This document shows, piece by piece, positions 1 to 7,340 of a DNA stretch of 12,928 bases. Source of the stretch: an uncultured bacterium (GTDB taxonomy: Bacteria > Desulfobacterota > WTBG01); assembly GCA_938024025.1 (NCBI GenBank), contig CALJBY010000032.1, positions 1-12,928 of the forward strand, in the 5' to 3' direction. A program made the translations under genes and the position numbers. Each line of letters opens with the position of its first letter. Position 1 is the stretch's first letter. The notes beneath the pieces were generated by a model. It did no database searches, was not told the origin of the DNA, and saw nothing but the letters and a program-made list of their open reading frames with translations.

Positions 1-1
1 G

Positions 2-553
2 GTTGTCAACGGCCAGCAGAATGAGATCATTGACCTCAGCAGAGCAGGCTCAATAAGGGATGTTGTAACTGCTTTGAATGACCTGGGTATTGATATTACT
101 GCCTCCATTAACAGTTCCGGAACCGCACTCGATGTGCTTTCGAACTCTTCAGACTTCGCTGCAGTGGTAAATGATATGGGTGAAGAGACGACCGCCTCCG
201 ATCTGGGGATACAGGGGGCTGCAGACGTTTTCAAGACCCTGGCAGTTTTAGAAGAGGCCCTGGAAAAGAATGATCAAACAGCACTCTTAAACATGCTGGA
301 CCAGTTTGACCTGGTCCTGGAGACCCTCGTTCAAAAAGGGTCGGAAGTGGGAGTGAGAACCAATAAGCTTGAAGCCATGAACAATAGAATTAATGTGAGC
401 GAGGTTGAGATAAGCGGGCTAAAGTCTGAGATAGAAGATGCCGATATGATAGAGTATCTGACCAAGTTCACTCTGCAGCAGACTGCTTTGGAAGCTATTA
501 TGACAACAGCGGGTCAGTCCATACAGTTGTCCCTGCTCAATTTCCTCAGATAA
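2..553 (+). CDS. flgL: Flagellar hook-associated protein 3 (FlgL), C-terminal part
   Basis: FlgL forms the junction between the flagellar hook and the filament, outside the cell. The reading frame is open from base 2, so the gene is cut by the window edge and only the last 183 residues are present. The start of the visible part (SIRDVVTALNDLGIDITASI) is the usual flagellin/FlgL middle-domain pattern. The end is the C-terminal D0/D1 coiled-coil helix: RTNKLEAMNNRINVSE, then EIEDADMIEYLTKFTLQQTALEA, ending SLLNFLR, which is the classic flagellin-superfamily terminus. I prefer FlgL over flagellin because csrA and fliW follow directly, an arrangement typical of flgKL-fliW-csrA blocks; a flagellin paralogue is the main alternative. 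The internal ATG at base 74 is not the start. Confidence 0.88.
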   Translation, partial: VVNGQQNEIIDLSRAGSIRDVVTALNDLGIDITASINSSGTALDVLSNSSDFAAVVNDMGEETTASDLGIQGAADVFKTLAVLEEALEKNDQTALLNMLDQFDLVLETLVQKGSEVGVRTNKLEAMNNRINVSEVEISGLKSEIEDADMIEYLTKFTLQQTALEAIMTTAGQSIQLSLLNFLR

Positions 554-658
554 TATGCGGGGATTGCAGATCGAAACTGTTTGCATTGCCTGCCGGGGTA
601 TAGTAAAAAGATGATGAGATAGATCCTAAAAAAGACCGTAAGCATAGATAGTATTTGC

Positions 659-667
659 CAGGGAAGG
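659..667 (+). promoter_or_regulatory. Candidate CsrA-binding site overlapping the csrA ribosome binding site
   Basis: The bases CAGGGAAG at 659-666 match the CsrA recognition core CANGGANG and also form the purine-rich ribosome binding site 5 bases before the GTG start at 673. CsrA binding there would block its own translation, as is known for csrA in other bacteria. The match is seen; the binding is inferred. A ribosome binding site is itself GGA-rich, so a chance match is possible. Confidence 0.45.
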
Positions 668-672
668 TATCA

Positions 673-909
673 GTGCTCGTATTGACAAGGAAGTTAGGAG
701 AAAGCATTGCCATTGGTGATGACATAAAAGTCAGCATCATTGAAATTAAGGGGAAACAGGTAAGGCTGGGTATCGAAGCTCCCCAGCAAACAGCCGTTCA
801 TCGGGAGGAAATTTATCAGAAGATTCAGGAAGAGAATAGAATGGCTGCTCTCATTAGCCCTGTTCACCTTAAGAAAGTCGGCACTTTTTGGAAAAAGATA
901 CAGAAATGA
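673..909 (+). CDS. csrA: Carbon storage regulator CsrA, translational regulator
   Basis: CsrA is a small dimeric RNA-binding protein that represses or activates translation by binding GGA motifs near ribosome binding sites; in flagellated bacteria it represses flagellin synthesis and is antagonised by FliW. I chose the GTG at 673 because it gives the canonical N-terminus [20 protein letters not shown] and has a purine-rich site (GGGAAGG, 661-667) 5 bases upstream; a TTG at 655 would add six residues that the family lacks. The product is 78 residues, normal to slightly long for the family. The conserved core [22 protein letters not shown] is intact, including the RNA-contacting arginines near its ends. 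The last 20 or so residues are family-variable and include a hydrophobic stretch ([16 protein letters not shown]). It lies 119 bases after flgL and 98 bases before fliW. Confidence 0.95.
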   Translation: MLVLTRKLGESIAIGDDIKVSIIEIKGKQVRLGIEAPQQTAVHREEIYQKIQEENRMAALISPVHLKKVGTFWKKIQK

Positions 910-925
910 TCATTGCCGTGCGATG

Positions 926-961
926 CATGATGCACAACGTACCGTGTATGATGTTTTTTTT
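926..961 (+). terminator. Terminator-like hairpin between csrA and fliW
   Basis: Bases 926-935 can pair with 944-953 (ten positions with one G-G mismatch and one G-T pair) around an 8-base loop, and eight T residues follow at 954-961. This is the form of a factor-independent terminator. An alternative pairing of GTGC at 918-921 with GCAC at 932-935 would break the stem, so attenuation is conceivable. The stem is AT-rich and moderate in strength. Confidence 0.5.
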
Positions 962-1007
962 GTATCAGTCTATCCGGCACACTAATGTCTCATAGAGAGG
1001 GCTGTTT

Positions 1008-1502
1008 GTGGAAATAGAAACCACCCGTTTTGGTCACGTTGAAATCGAAGAGGATCTGATTATTACCTTGCCAGAAGGTATTTTAGGGTTTGAAGACTGT
1101 AAACGTTATATAATCCTTGACCACGTTGACAAGGAGAGTCCTTTTAAGTGGTTCCAATCCATCGATGATCCATCCCTGGCCTTTGTGATAACAGATCCTC
1201 TTATCTTTGTTCCTGACTACAAGGCAAAAATCCATAAGGAGGAATTAAAGGGTATCGAGCTTTCTGATGCGAAAACAGCCCTTATCGTTGTCATTGTCAA
1301 TATAAAAAGAGATCACAGTGAAATTACCATTAACCTGCAGGGACCCCTTGTCATCAATCCCGAAAAGAAACTGGCCAAGCAGGCCATCATGAGAACCGAT
1401 GACTATGCCGTTCGTCACGTAATCTTTTCAAAACAAACCAGCCAAAACCAGAGTGTCCAACCCACTGCCCCGGCAAAAGAAGCAAAACCCCAGCCCCTTT
1501 AA
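1008..1502 (+). CDS. fliW: Flagellar assembly factor FliW
   Basis: FliW is a cytoplasmic protein that binds either newly made flagellin or CsrA. When flagellin is exported, FliW is freed, captures CsrA and lifts CsrA repression of flagellin translation. The family pattern is clear: RFGHVEIEEDLIITLPEGILGFED near the N-terminus, WFQSIDDPSLAFVITDP around residues 49-65, then the strand motif LIVVIVNIKRD and TINLQGPLVINPEKKLAKQAI. The start is GTG at 1008 with an AGAGAGG site at 994-1000. At 164 residues it is somewhat longer than typical (about 130-150); the extra residues are a Gln/Pro/Lys-rich tail after IFSKQ that looks disordered. The gene order csrA then fliW is the reverse of that in Bacillus, but the pair is conserved. 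The flagellin gene is outside the window. Confidence 0.95.
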   Translation: MEIETTRFGHVEIEEDLIITLPEGILGFEDCKRYIILDHVDKESPFKWFQSIDDPSLAFVITDPLIFVPDYKAKIHKEELKGIELSDAKTALIVVIVNIKRDHSEITINLQGPLVINPEKKLAKQAIMRTDDYAVRHVIFSKQTSQNQSVQPTAPAKEAKPQPL

Positions 1503-1709
1503 ATTCCCGTAATTGATCCTTTTCCTAAAAATAGGGGACGTCCATGAAATTATAACTTTTTTTGGACGGCCACTAGTCTCTTCTTTAAGCATCCTTTACC
1601 TTAAGCACCGTGTGTGGTATAAAAGTAGTTGTTCCGTACCGTGAATGACTGTTTAGGAATTGTTGCACCGTTCACATGATGCTCAGAGTTATGCTTCCAG
1701 GGAGACAGC

Positions 1710-2390
1710 ATGCGTAAGAACAAAGAGTATGCACAGCAGCTGAAGGAATCGGGCTATGAAAGAAAGATTATTGCCTTCAAACTGAGCGACCGGGTCCCTG
1801 AAAATGCCGAACACTATGGGGATGTCCAGTCGTTCCACTGTGCGGTTGTGGCAGAAATTTGGGAAGGACGTGCACCGTTTTACATTACCAGCGATAATAT
1901 CCTCTGCGGAGGAGCACTCTACTCGGGGATTGGACACAGGAAAATAGGGAAAGAAGAATTTGATGCAGGTATGACACAGGTCATAGGAATTAATAAGGGC
2001 TACACGTCACGTGATGCTATGCGCAGGGCGACCCAGCACCTGCCACATCACTTTAAGCATTACACCTATCAGGTCATCGGGGCACTTGAAGATGTGGAAG
2101 AACCGGATGTGGTGATGATTGTTGCTGATGCATACAGGGTAATGCGTTTGTGCAAGGCCTATACCTGGAAAACGGGTGAGCTGGTTTACGGGCTGTCAGG
2201 GACGGGCTGGTGCACTAATTCTTTCCCGCTGGTGTCCAGGACAAAAACCATGACCTTCAACATGGGGGATGAGACCTCCCGCGTGCTCATGAATCTTGAT
2301 GCGGGAGAGATGTACTGCTTTATTCACTATGACCTTTTACCCCTGGTGATTGAAAATCTGAAAAACATTCAAACCGGTCTGGCAGTTTAA
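1710..2390 (+). CDS. DUF169 family protein
   Basis: This is a cytoplasmic protein of the DUF169 (COG2043) family, whose biochemical role is unknown. The 226 residues match the usual family length. The recognisable parts are the early IAFKLSDRVPENAE segment, the cysteine-containing SFHCAVVAEIWEG (C44) and SDNILCGGALYSGIG (C66), and the later AYRVMRLCKAY (C148) and SGTGWCTNSFP (C168) segments. The spaced cysteines raise the possibility of a metal or cofactor site, but this is inference. No signal peptide or membrane segment is seen. The ATG at 1710 has AGGGAG at 1699-1704, 5 bases upstream. The MFS transporter gene begins 41 bases downstream on the same strand, so the two are probably co-transcribed and may act on the same compound. 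Confidence 0.82.
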   Translation: MRKNKEYAQQLKESGYERKIIAFKLSDRVPENAEHYGDVQSFHCAVVAEIWEGRAPFYITSDNILCGGALYSGIGHRKIGKEEFDAGMTQVIGINKGYTSRDAMRRATQHLPHHFKHYTYQVIGALEDVEEPDVVMIVADAYRVMRLCKAYTWKTGELVYGLSGTGWCTNSFPLVSRTKTMTFNMGDETSRVLMNLDAGEMYCFIHYDLLPLVIENLKNIQTGLAV

Positions 2391-2431
2391 CATTCGTAGC
2401 ATCCTGTCAATTGCTCAAAAGAGGTAACCCC

Positions 2432-3802
2432 ATGGCAATGAAACGTTTTGCCGGCATTGAGATCCCGCCTGATTTAAGCGGAAGGAACTTCCTTTTTCTC
2501 TATCTCAACACCCTCCTCATAGGAATTCTTCTAACCATACCGGCTATTATGCAACCCGCTTTCCTGAAAGATATTTTAAAAGTCTCAGGTGAATTTTTTG
2601 GTTCAATAAATGGGGGGATGCAAAGTATCGGGCAGGTTGGCATGCTCCTGTTTATTGGTGTTTTCGGGGTGCTCTCTGACAGGACCGGAAGAAAGCCTTT
2701 AGTTGTTCTGGGCTTTGGTGTCCTTGCTGTTTTTTATCTTCTTTTCCTTTTCTCCCATTCAATCGCTGACCTGCTCCACATCCCCCGTGGTATTTCTGCA
2801 ACGCTCTGTGCGGCAATCAGTTTTAGCGGCGACCGGGAGGTGTTTCGCTCTTTTTCTCCCGGACTGATAATTGCTTACCTTATCCGTTTCGCTATAGGCG
2901 TTGGGCTTGTCCTGGTGTTCCCACAGTTTAAGACTATGGTAGCCGACTACACTGATGAAAAAGGCAGAGGGAAAGGTATGGCCTTCAATGGGCTCATGAT
3001 TGGAATAGGGGCTCTGCTGGTCTTTACGGTGTTTGCTCCTCTCGGCGAGAACAGAGGGGTGGAGGTGCTTTTTTATGCTGCTGCCCTGCTCGGTACACTG
3101 GGGATAGTGCTGTCATTCCTGGGATTGCGAGAGCGGCTGCCAGAAAAAAAAGAGCAGAGTGCGGGCATGGGGGAATTGCTCGGGGTGGTGAGGGCAAGCC
3201 TTGCTATGAAAGCGAGCTATCTCTGTGCTTTCGTCACCAGGGTGGATGTACCCATTACGGGAACCTATCTCATCACCTGGGCAGTAAAAGTTGCCCCCCG
3301 CTACGGGTTGAGTTCAGAGGCTGCTTCTTTTAAAGGTGCCGTTCCCATGATGATTATGAGCACGTTTAGCCTGGTTGCATTTCCTGTCTTCGGCATACTC
3401 CTGGACAGGTGGGGAAGGGTACCGACCATCATTCTCAGCCTCTTGCTGGGGGGTATGGGCTTTATCCTTATATCGGGTGCTTCTGCTCCTTTTCTTAGTG
3501 CGACTACCCTCGTTGGTGTAGTACTTATCGGGTGCTCTGTGTGCGGGGCAGTTGTGGGGTCAAGCGCTTTGGCAGCAGATGCCTCTCCACGAGAGCTCAT
3601 GGGATCCGTGCTGGGAGGATTGAATACCATGGCACAAATCGGCTTGATACTGTTTCTCGCCCTTGGTGGGGTGCTCTTTGATAAGGTAGGCCCGGGGAGT
3701 ATCTTTTTAGTAAAAGGAATTGCCAACCTGGTGGTTGGACTCTATATTTTTGGCGTGCGAAAAAAAATAAGTACCCGTCCTGCAGGCGTATCCACCGGTT
3801 AG
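2432..3802 (+). CDS. Major facilitator superfamily (MFS) transporter
   Basis: This is an inner-membrane secondary transporter of 456 residues with about 12 hydrophobic segments. Motif A, between helices 2 and 3, is present as GVLSDRTGRKP (residues 79-89), and its C-terminal-half counterpart is GILLDRWGRVP (321-331), which confirms the two-fold MFS architecture. ADYTDEKGRGKGMA (171-184) is the cytoplasmic loop of the sixth-helix region. An insert of about 30 residues (around 108-140, containing HIPRGISATLCAAISF and DREVFRSF) separates early helices and is less usual. The ATG at 2432 is preferred because GAGGT at 2421-2425 lies 6 bases upstream; a TTG at 2411 would place that site inside the gene. 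Substrate is unknown; the family covers drugs, sugars and organic acids. It closely follows the DUF169 gene. Confidence 0.9.
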   Translation: MAMKRFAGIEIPPDLSGRNFLFLYLNTLLIGILLTIPAIMQPAFLKDILKVSGEFFGSINGGMQSIGQVGMLLFIGVFGVLSDRTGRKPLVVLGFGVLAVFYLLFLFSHSIADLLHIPRGISATLCAAISFSGDREVFRSFSPGLIIAYLIRFAIGVGLVLVFPQFKTMVADYTDEKGRGKGMAFNGLMIGIGALLVFTVFAPLGENRGVEVLFYAAALLGTLGIVLSFLGLRERLPEKKEQSAGMGELLGVVRASLAMKASYLCAFVTRVDVPITGTYLITWAVKVAPRYGLSSEAASFKGAVPMMIMSTFSLVAFPVFGILLDRWGRVPTIILSLLLGGMGFILISGASAPFLSATTLVGVVLIGCSVCGAVVGSSALAADASPRELMGSVLGGLNTMAQIGLILFLALGGVLFDKVGPGSIFLVKGIANLVVGLYIFGVRKKISTRPAGVSTG

Positions 3803-4030
3803 CATAAAAACACTTTCTAACCCTGCTCCTTTTTCTCCCTCAACCGTGCATCACTATCCCTGGTCACCTGGCCGGTTCCTGCCGCAAAGGACCAACCTGA
3901 GATTTCCGCATACTTTTTAAATCTCGAGTAAACGGCGAAAGAACTAAAGTTATTTCAAAAAATAACGAACCGTATAGTAGTGTTGCATGCTATTTTTTGT
4001 AGCGTAACCAGAGCACCTCGAAAAGAAAAA

Positions 4031-4402
4031 ATGCTGGGAAAGAACATTTTACTTGTTGATGATGAAAAGGTTATCCGTGCTACCTATGCCCTTTTGTTGG
4101 GAGAGCATGGATATTCCGTCGTTACTGCTGATTGTAAGGAAAATGCACTTGCAGCGTTTGGCTCTCATGCATTTGATCTTGTGATAACAGATTTGATAAT
4201 GTCAGGGGGTGATGGTTTCAGGCTTATAGAGGAAATCAAAGATACATCTCCGCACACACCGGTAATAGCATTTACCGGTAAACTGTCTACCAGTGTTAGC
4301 GAGTACGTAACGTTAGTCGGGGCTGATGGGGTAATTGAGAAAACATGCACTACGGCTCGCTTTATTTCCTGCGTGAGACATTCTTTAGAAATGTGTGTAT
4401 AA
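4031..4402 (+). CDS. Stand-alone response regulator receiver (REC) domain protein
   Basis: This is a phosphoryl-accepting signalling protein made only of a receiver domain, with no output domain. Using the ATG at 4031 it is 123 residues, exactly one REC domain, beginning MLGKNILLVDDEKVIRATY. Key residues are all present: the acidic pair D10-D11, the phosphorylated aspartate D54 (VITDLIM), T82 (AFTG) and K104 (IEK). A GTG at 3980 in the same frame would add 17 residues before the conserved start and is less likely, though the ribosome binding site before 4031 is poor (AAAAGAAAAA). No histidine kinase lies nearby, so the partner is unknown. It could act like CheY or Spo0F, as a phosphate relay or by protein contact. 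The REC assignment is firm and the pathway is not known. Confidence 0.85.
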   Translation: MLGKNILLVDDEKVIRATYALLLGEHGYSVVTADCKENALAAFGSHAFDLVITDLIMSGGDGFRLIEEIKDTSPHTPVIAFTGKLSTSVSEYVTLVGADGVIEKTCTTARFISCVRHSLEMCV

Positions 4403-4633
4403 ACGAGCTCTTAGCTCTTTAGACCAATTGGTTACACTTCTCCTCGGCAGAAGCATTCTCCTCTCCCGGTATTTCCCTCGCATCTTTTTCATAGTAATCT
4501 GTGTGAAAATCCCCGATAAAAAAACCCAAAGGCAGGGCTTGACTATCTCAAACAACTCACATAAGATAGAAGAGTGAAGGGGTGAATAAACACCATATCA
4601 ACTGTAAACAGTAATCTAATAAGGAGTAAGGTC

Positions 4634-5344
4634 ATGGCTACCATATATAAGATTTCCTGCCTGACGGCAATCGCAACACTTGTGTTTATCCTCGCACCAG
4701 GCCCTAATTATTGTGCAGCAGAAGATCCCCCGGCCACAATCTCTGAACAGAATCAATTAAAAAGCGATTCAGCAAAAAAGAGTAAGAAGGCTGATGCCAG
4801 TCATCTCGAACTGTACGGCACCGTTATCCTGGGTGATAAGAAGAGTGCTTTAATTTATGATAATACTAAGCAGCAACAGGACAAAAATAAAAGAGCCGGT
4901 GTATACTATTTGGGAGATTCTCTAGGTGGCTATGTTATTTCAGCCATTGAGGAGAAAAGGGTAGTGCTGGACTACAAGGGGGAAGAGGTAATACTCACCT
5001 TGAGCGAAGGGAAAAAAACTACCCGGGGAGACTCTACGCCTCTTGAAAAAACATCTGCACCACCGGCATCCGAGAAGCTGAAGCCTCGGGCGGAAGAAGG
5101 GGCACCGGAAAAAAAGGACAAGGGAAAGCCCGGTTCAGTGCCGAAAGCAGAGATTAAATCTCCCATCATGTCTCCTGAGGAAGCAGGGGAAATAGTTGAG
5201 TTCAGTCAAGAGATTTTAGACGATATGCAAAAGGGCGGTGAGGACGTAGACCAGGCAGCCATAGACGCGAAGAAAGAAGAATTAAGAAAAATGTTTTTAG
5301 AAAAACTTGAAAGGGCGGAAGAAACGAATAAAGAGGTACCCTGA
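4634..5344 (+). CDS. Exported protein with PulC/GspC-like domain
   Basis: Predicted periplasmic or membrane-anchored protein of 236 residues. The N-terminus is a signal sequence or anchor (a hydrophobic run from about residue 8 to 22, with possible cleavage after PNYCAA near 29). Residues about 57-114 resemble the homology region of type II secretion protein C: LELYGTVILGDKKSALIYD, then AGVYYLGDSLGGYVISAIEEKRVVLDY and a final EEVILTL. A Lys/Pro/Glu-rich low-complexity linker follows (about 116-160), then a charged helical C-terminus (about 166-232). In type II secretion this domain contacts the secretin, but no other secretion genes are here and the usual PDZ domain is missing, so it is an orphan. 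AAGGAG at 4621-4626 supports the ATG start. The function is not established. Confidence 0.7.
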   Translation: MATIYKISCLTAIATLVFILAPGPNYCAAEDPPATISEQNQLKSDSAKKSKKADASHLELYGTVILGDKKSALIYDNTKQQQDKNKRAGVYYLGDSLGGYVISAIEEKRVVLDYKGEEVILTLSEGKKTTRGDSTPLEKTSAPPASEKLKPRAEEGAPEKKDKGKPGSVPKAEIKSPIMSPEEAGEIVEFSQEILDDMQKGGEDVDQAAIDAKKEELRKMFLEKLERAEETNKEVP

Positions 5345-5440
5345 TACTTTCTTGCTATGCAGGAAGCGGTATCCTCATCCGAAAACGTTTTTATGATCCC
5401 GTAAACAGTCGTCAATGTTGACCAGAGGAGAGAGTATATC

Positions 5441-5932
5441 ATGAAAACACGCAGTAATGTGCGCAAGCTTTCACCTGACGAGATTGAGGAGTTTTTAAAG
5501 AGCCAGAAAGTTGGAACCCTGTCGATGAATGATGGTGAAAAGTCATATGCAGTGCCCCTGGCCTATTTCTATGGTGGCGAGCAGATTTACTTAACGATTG
5601 GTGGTGAAGGTCGGAAAATGGCCTACATCAAGAAAAATCAAAATGTCTGTTTTGTCGTGTGCTGGATTCCACCCGATTTCGGCTTGAAAAAAATGACTTG
5701 GAAATCGGTGGTCTGTGATGGTGTCATTGCACAGCTTACCGATATCGAGGGAATTACCAGGGCAGTTCGCACCGCTGAAAGGCACCTGGGAATGCCCGAG
5801 GGCAGTTGGGACAAAATGCTTGAGATGACGATGAAAAAACCTGAAGCTTCAAATTTCTGGGGAATCACCATAACCCAGCGCGGCGGACAAGGCGTTGAGG
5901 ATTTTAAGGAAGAGTTTATCGAAGAAAGTTAG
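5441..5932 (+). CDS. Pyridoxamine 5'-phosphate oxidase-fold flavoprotein
   Basis: This is a small cytoplasmic protein of 163 residues with the split-barrel fold that binds FMN or a related flavin. The sequence shows the family order: an N-terminal helix (LSPDEIEEFLKSQKVGTLSMN), the strand pair YAVPLAYFYGGEQIYLTIGGEGRKMAYIKKNQNVCFVV where the GRKM segment lies in the flavin-phosphate region, then WKSVVCDGVIAQL and a final NFWGITITQRGG. This matches the group that includes NimA-type 5-nitroimidazole reductases and general flavin-binding proteins, not the biosynthetic PdxH itself. The purine run GGAGAGAG before the ATG at 5441 is the ribosome binding site. It stands about 96 bases after the PulC-like gene, so co-transcription is possible but unproven. 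Substrate unknown. Confidence 0.82.
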   Translation: MKTRSNVRKLSPDEIEEFLKSQKVGTLSMNDGEKSYAVPLAYFYGGEQIYLTIGGEGRKMAYIKKNQNVCFVVCWIPPDFGLKKMTWKSVVCDGVIAQLTDIEGITRAVRTAERHLGMPEGSWDKMLEMTMKKPEASNFWGITITQRGGQGVEDFKEEFIEES

Positions 5933-5949
5933 CACACTTCGAGAGTGCT
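5931..5949. terminator. Hairpin between convergent genes, possible bidirectional terminator
   Basis: AGCACACT (5931-5938) pairs with AGAGTGCT (5942-5949) with a single A-A mismatch and a three-base loop. It begins inside the stop codon of the flavoprotein gene and sits between two converging genes. No T run follows on the plus strand; on the minus strand only a few scattered T residues do. Termination is therefore uncertain. Confidence 0.3.
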
Positions 5950-5991
5950 GTAAGCGTTGACGGAGACCGCTCTCCAGAGAAAAGAAGGAGA

Positions 5992-7011
5992 TCAAGGGTA
6001 CACACACCTCCATCCTACACAGGCAGGGCAGGGGTTAAAGAATTGACTTCTGCCAAAGTCTTCGAGAAATTTAGTAAGGTCGTCTGCGTCTACATTTCCA
6101 TCACAATTAAAGTCTGCGTTACAGTCATTCTCATTAGTACAGGGATTGAAATACTGGCTCCTGCCAAAGTCCCCAAGAAATATTGGTATATCAGCTGCAT
6201 CTACATCCTCATCGCAATCAAAATCACCCCAGCAGTAACAACTTGAAGCTCCATCACATATAGGCTCATTACAACAAGGATCAAATTGGCTTGTTGCGGC
6301 ACAGTCATCATAATTGCAGGTCTGGGTGTCCCCGTCACAATTGTTGACTGTGCAGGGATCCCCATCATCACATGGTGGAGTGCCCGGTAAGCATAGACAA
6401 CATTCTTCGTAGCAATCTTCAACACCATTGCAGAATATGCCGTCATCACAGTCCGCATCCGTCATACACCCGCATATCTGATGAATGACCAGGGCAGCCG
6501 ACGCTACAGATGCATCGTTAATGGGTACCCAGGTATCAACAGCCGGGATGGTGGTGATAGTAACAGTGGCATCATGGGAACCAAAAGATTCCAGGGTAAT
6601 GCTACCAATAATCAGGTCTCCATCGCCATCAGGGGAAGCGCCAGAGAGGTTTGCCACGACATACATAAGGGTCCCCGGACCTGCTGGCTCGTTTACTAGA
6701 ACACCGGTACGTGGATCCCAGGGACCGGTTGGACCTTCACTCCCGTCAGTAAAAGCCCTTCCTGCACTCACATAGACAATGTCAGCTGTTGAGCTTGAGA
6801 AGTCTATCCAACAACCGCCAGCAATTTGGGGTGCATCAGCATCTGCCAGATAAATGTCAAGGGTTTCCTGATTACATACCGAGATATCCACTTCATTCAC
6901 GAAAGACTTGCCACCATCACCGGCAACATCTACCTGGTAGTTTGGTTGGGCCGTAGCATATCCAGCACCGAAGATAATAGTTACTGCACATAGCATGGAT
7001 AGCTTTTTCAT
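5992..7011 (-). CDS. Secreted cohesin-like / Cys-rich / dockerin-repeat protein
   Basis: This is a predicted exported protein of 339 residues. It starts with a signal peptide (MKKLSMLCAVTIIFGAGYATA, cleavage after about 21). Residues about 22-175 look like a cohesin-type beta-sandwich (VDIYLADAD-like LDIYLADADAPQ, CWIDFSSSTADIVYVSAG, LMYVVANLSG, GSITLESFG). Residues 180-260 are Cys-rich with the repeating CDDG motif (CDDGIFCNGVEDC, PCDDGDPCTVNNCD), a pattern seen in many surface proteins. Two EF-hand/dockerin calcium loops follow, DFDCDEDVDAADIPIFLGDFG (263-283) and DFNCDGNVDADDLTKFLEDFG-like residues to 320, each running into FGRSQxFNPC. The ATG at 7011 is chosen because GGAGG lies just upstream and the signal peptide begins there; a longer frame to 7068 is unlikely. 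Likely role: calcium-stabilised surface or extracellular binding; the partner is unknown. Confidence 0.75.
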   Translation of the reverse strand: MKKLSMLCAVTIIFGAGYATAQPNYQVDVAGDGGKSFVNEVDISVCNQETLDIYLADADAPQIAGGCWIDFSSSTADIVYVSAGRAFTDGSEGPTGPWDPRTGVLVNEPAGPGTLMYVVANLSGASPDGDGDLIIGSITLESFGSHDATVTITTIPAVDTWVPINDASVASAALVIHQICGCMTDADCDDGIFCNGVEDCYEECCLCLPGTPPCDDGDPCTVNNCDGDTQTCNYDDCAATSQFDPCCNEPICDGASSCYCWGDFDCDEDVDAADIPIFLGDFGRSQYFNPCTNENDCNADFNCDGNVDADDLTKFLEDFGRSQFFNPCPACVGWRCVYP

Positions 7012-7340
7012 TGCCTTCCCCCTCCTTATGGGAATACACAGCAATCCTTCACCCCCAAACAAATACACCCCACCTCCTCAATATTCTCAGCTGAGTAAAA
7101 GTGGGGTTTTGTGGAATACATGCTTCACCATTCCCTCCGAAGTGTACAAACCATTTGTATTGTATATGAATTTAACCACATATTTGCGGTGAAGTAAAGC
7201 ACATTTTTTACCGGCACAATTCAAAAATAATAATTTGGTTATACGGAATACTCCCGTTGACACCCAAAACGACTGTAACTTCTTGAAGTTAGGTTCTTAC
7301 TCAACTACATCCAAGCATTTCTCTTTCAGATAGGGTGATG

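Noticed and set aside
1531..1570. CGTCCA/TGGACG inverted repeat after fliW as a terminator, and its likeness (TTTTTTTGGAC) to 10037-10082 as transposon remnants
   Set aside because: The T run lies in the loop, not after the stem, so it is not a normal terminator. The likeness to the second site is limited to a T run plus GGAC, too short to support a shared mobile element.
3803..4030. Hairpin GGTTCCT/AGGACC around 3872-3895 as terminator of the MFS gene
   Set aside because: The stem needs a bulge, is short, and no T run follows.
4395..4577. 60-codon open frame after the receiver-domain gene
   Set aside because: GTG start overlapping the end of the receiver gene, no ribosome binding site, no family pattern; most likely chance.
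5992..7068. Longer form of the dockerin-type protein starting at 7068
   Set aside because: The extra 19 residues would precede a typical signal peptide, and the strong ribosome binding site sits inside that extension, just before the ATG at 7011.
7012..7340. Riboswitch or structured leader upstream of the dockerin-type gene
   Set aside because: Only short palindromes are seen; nothing matches a known riboswitch core such as the c-di-GMP or cobalamin types.
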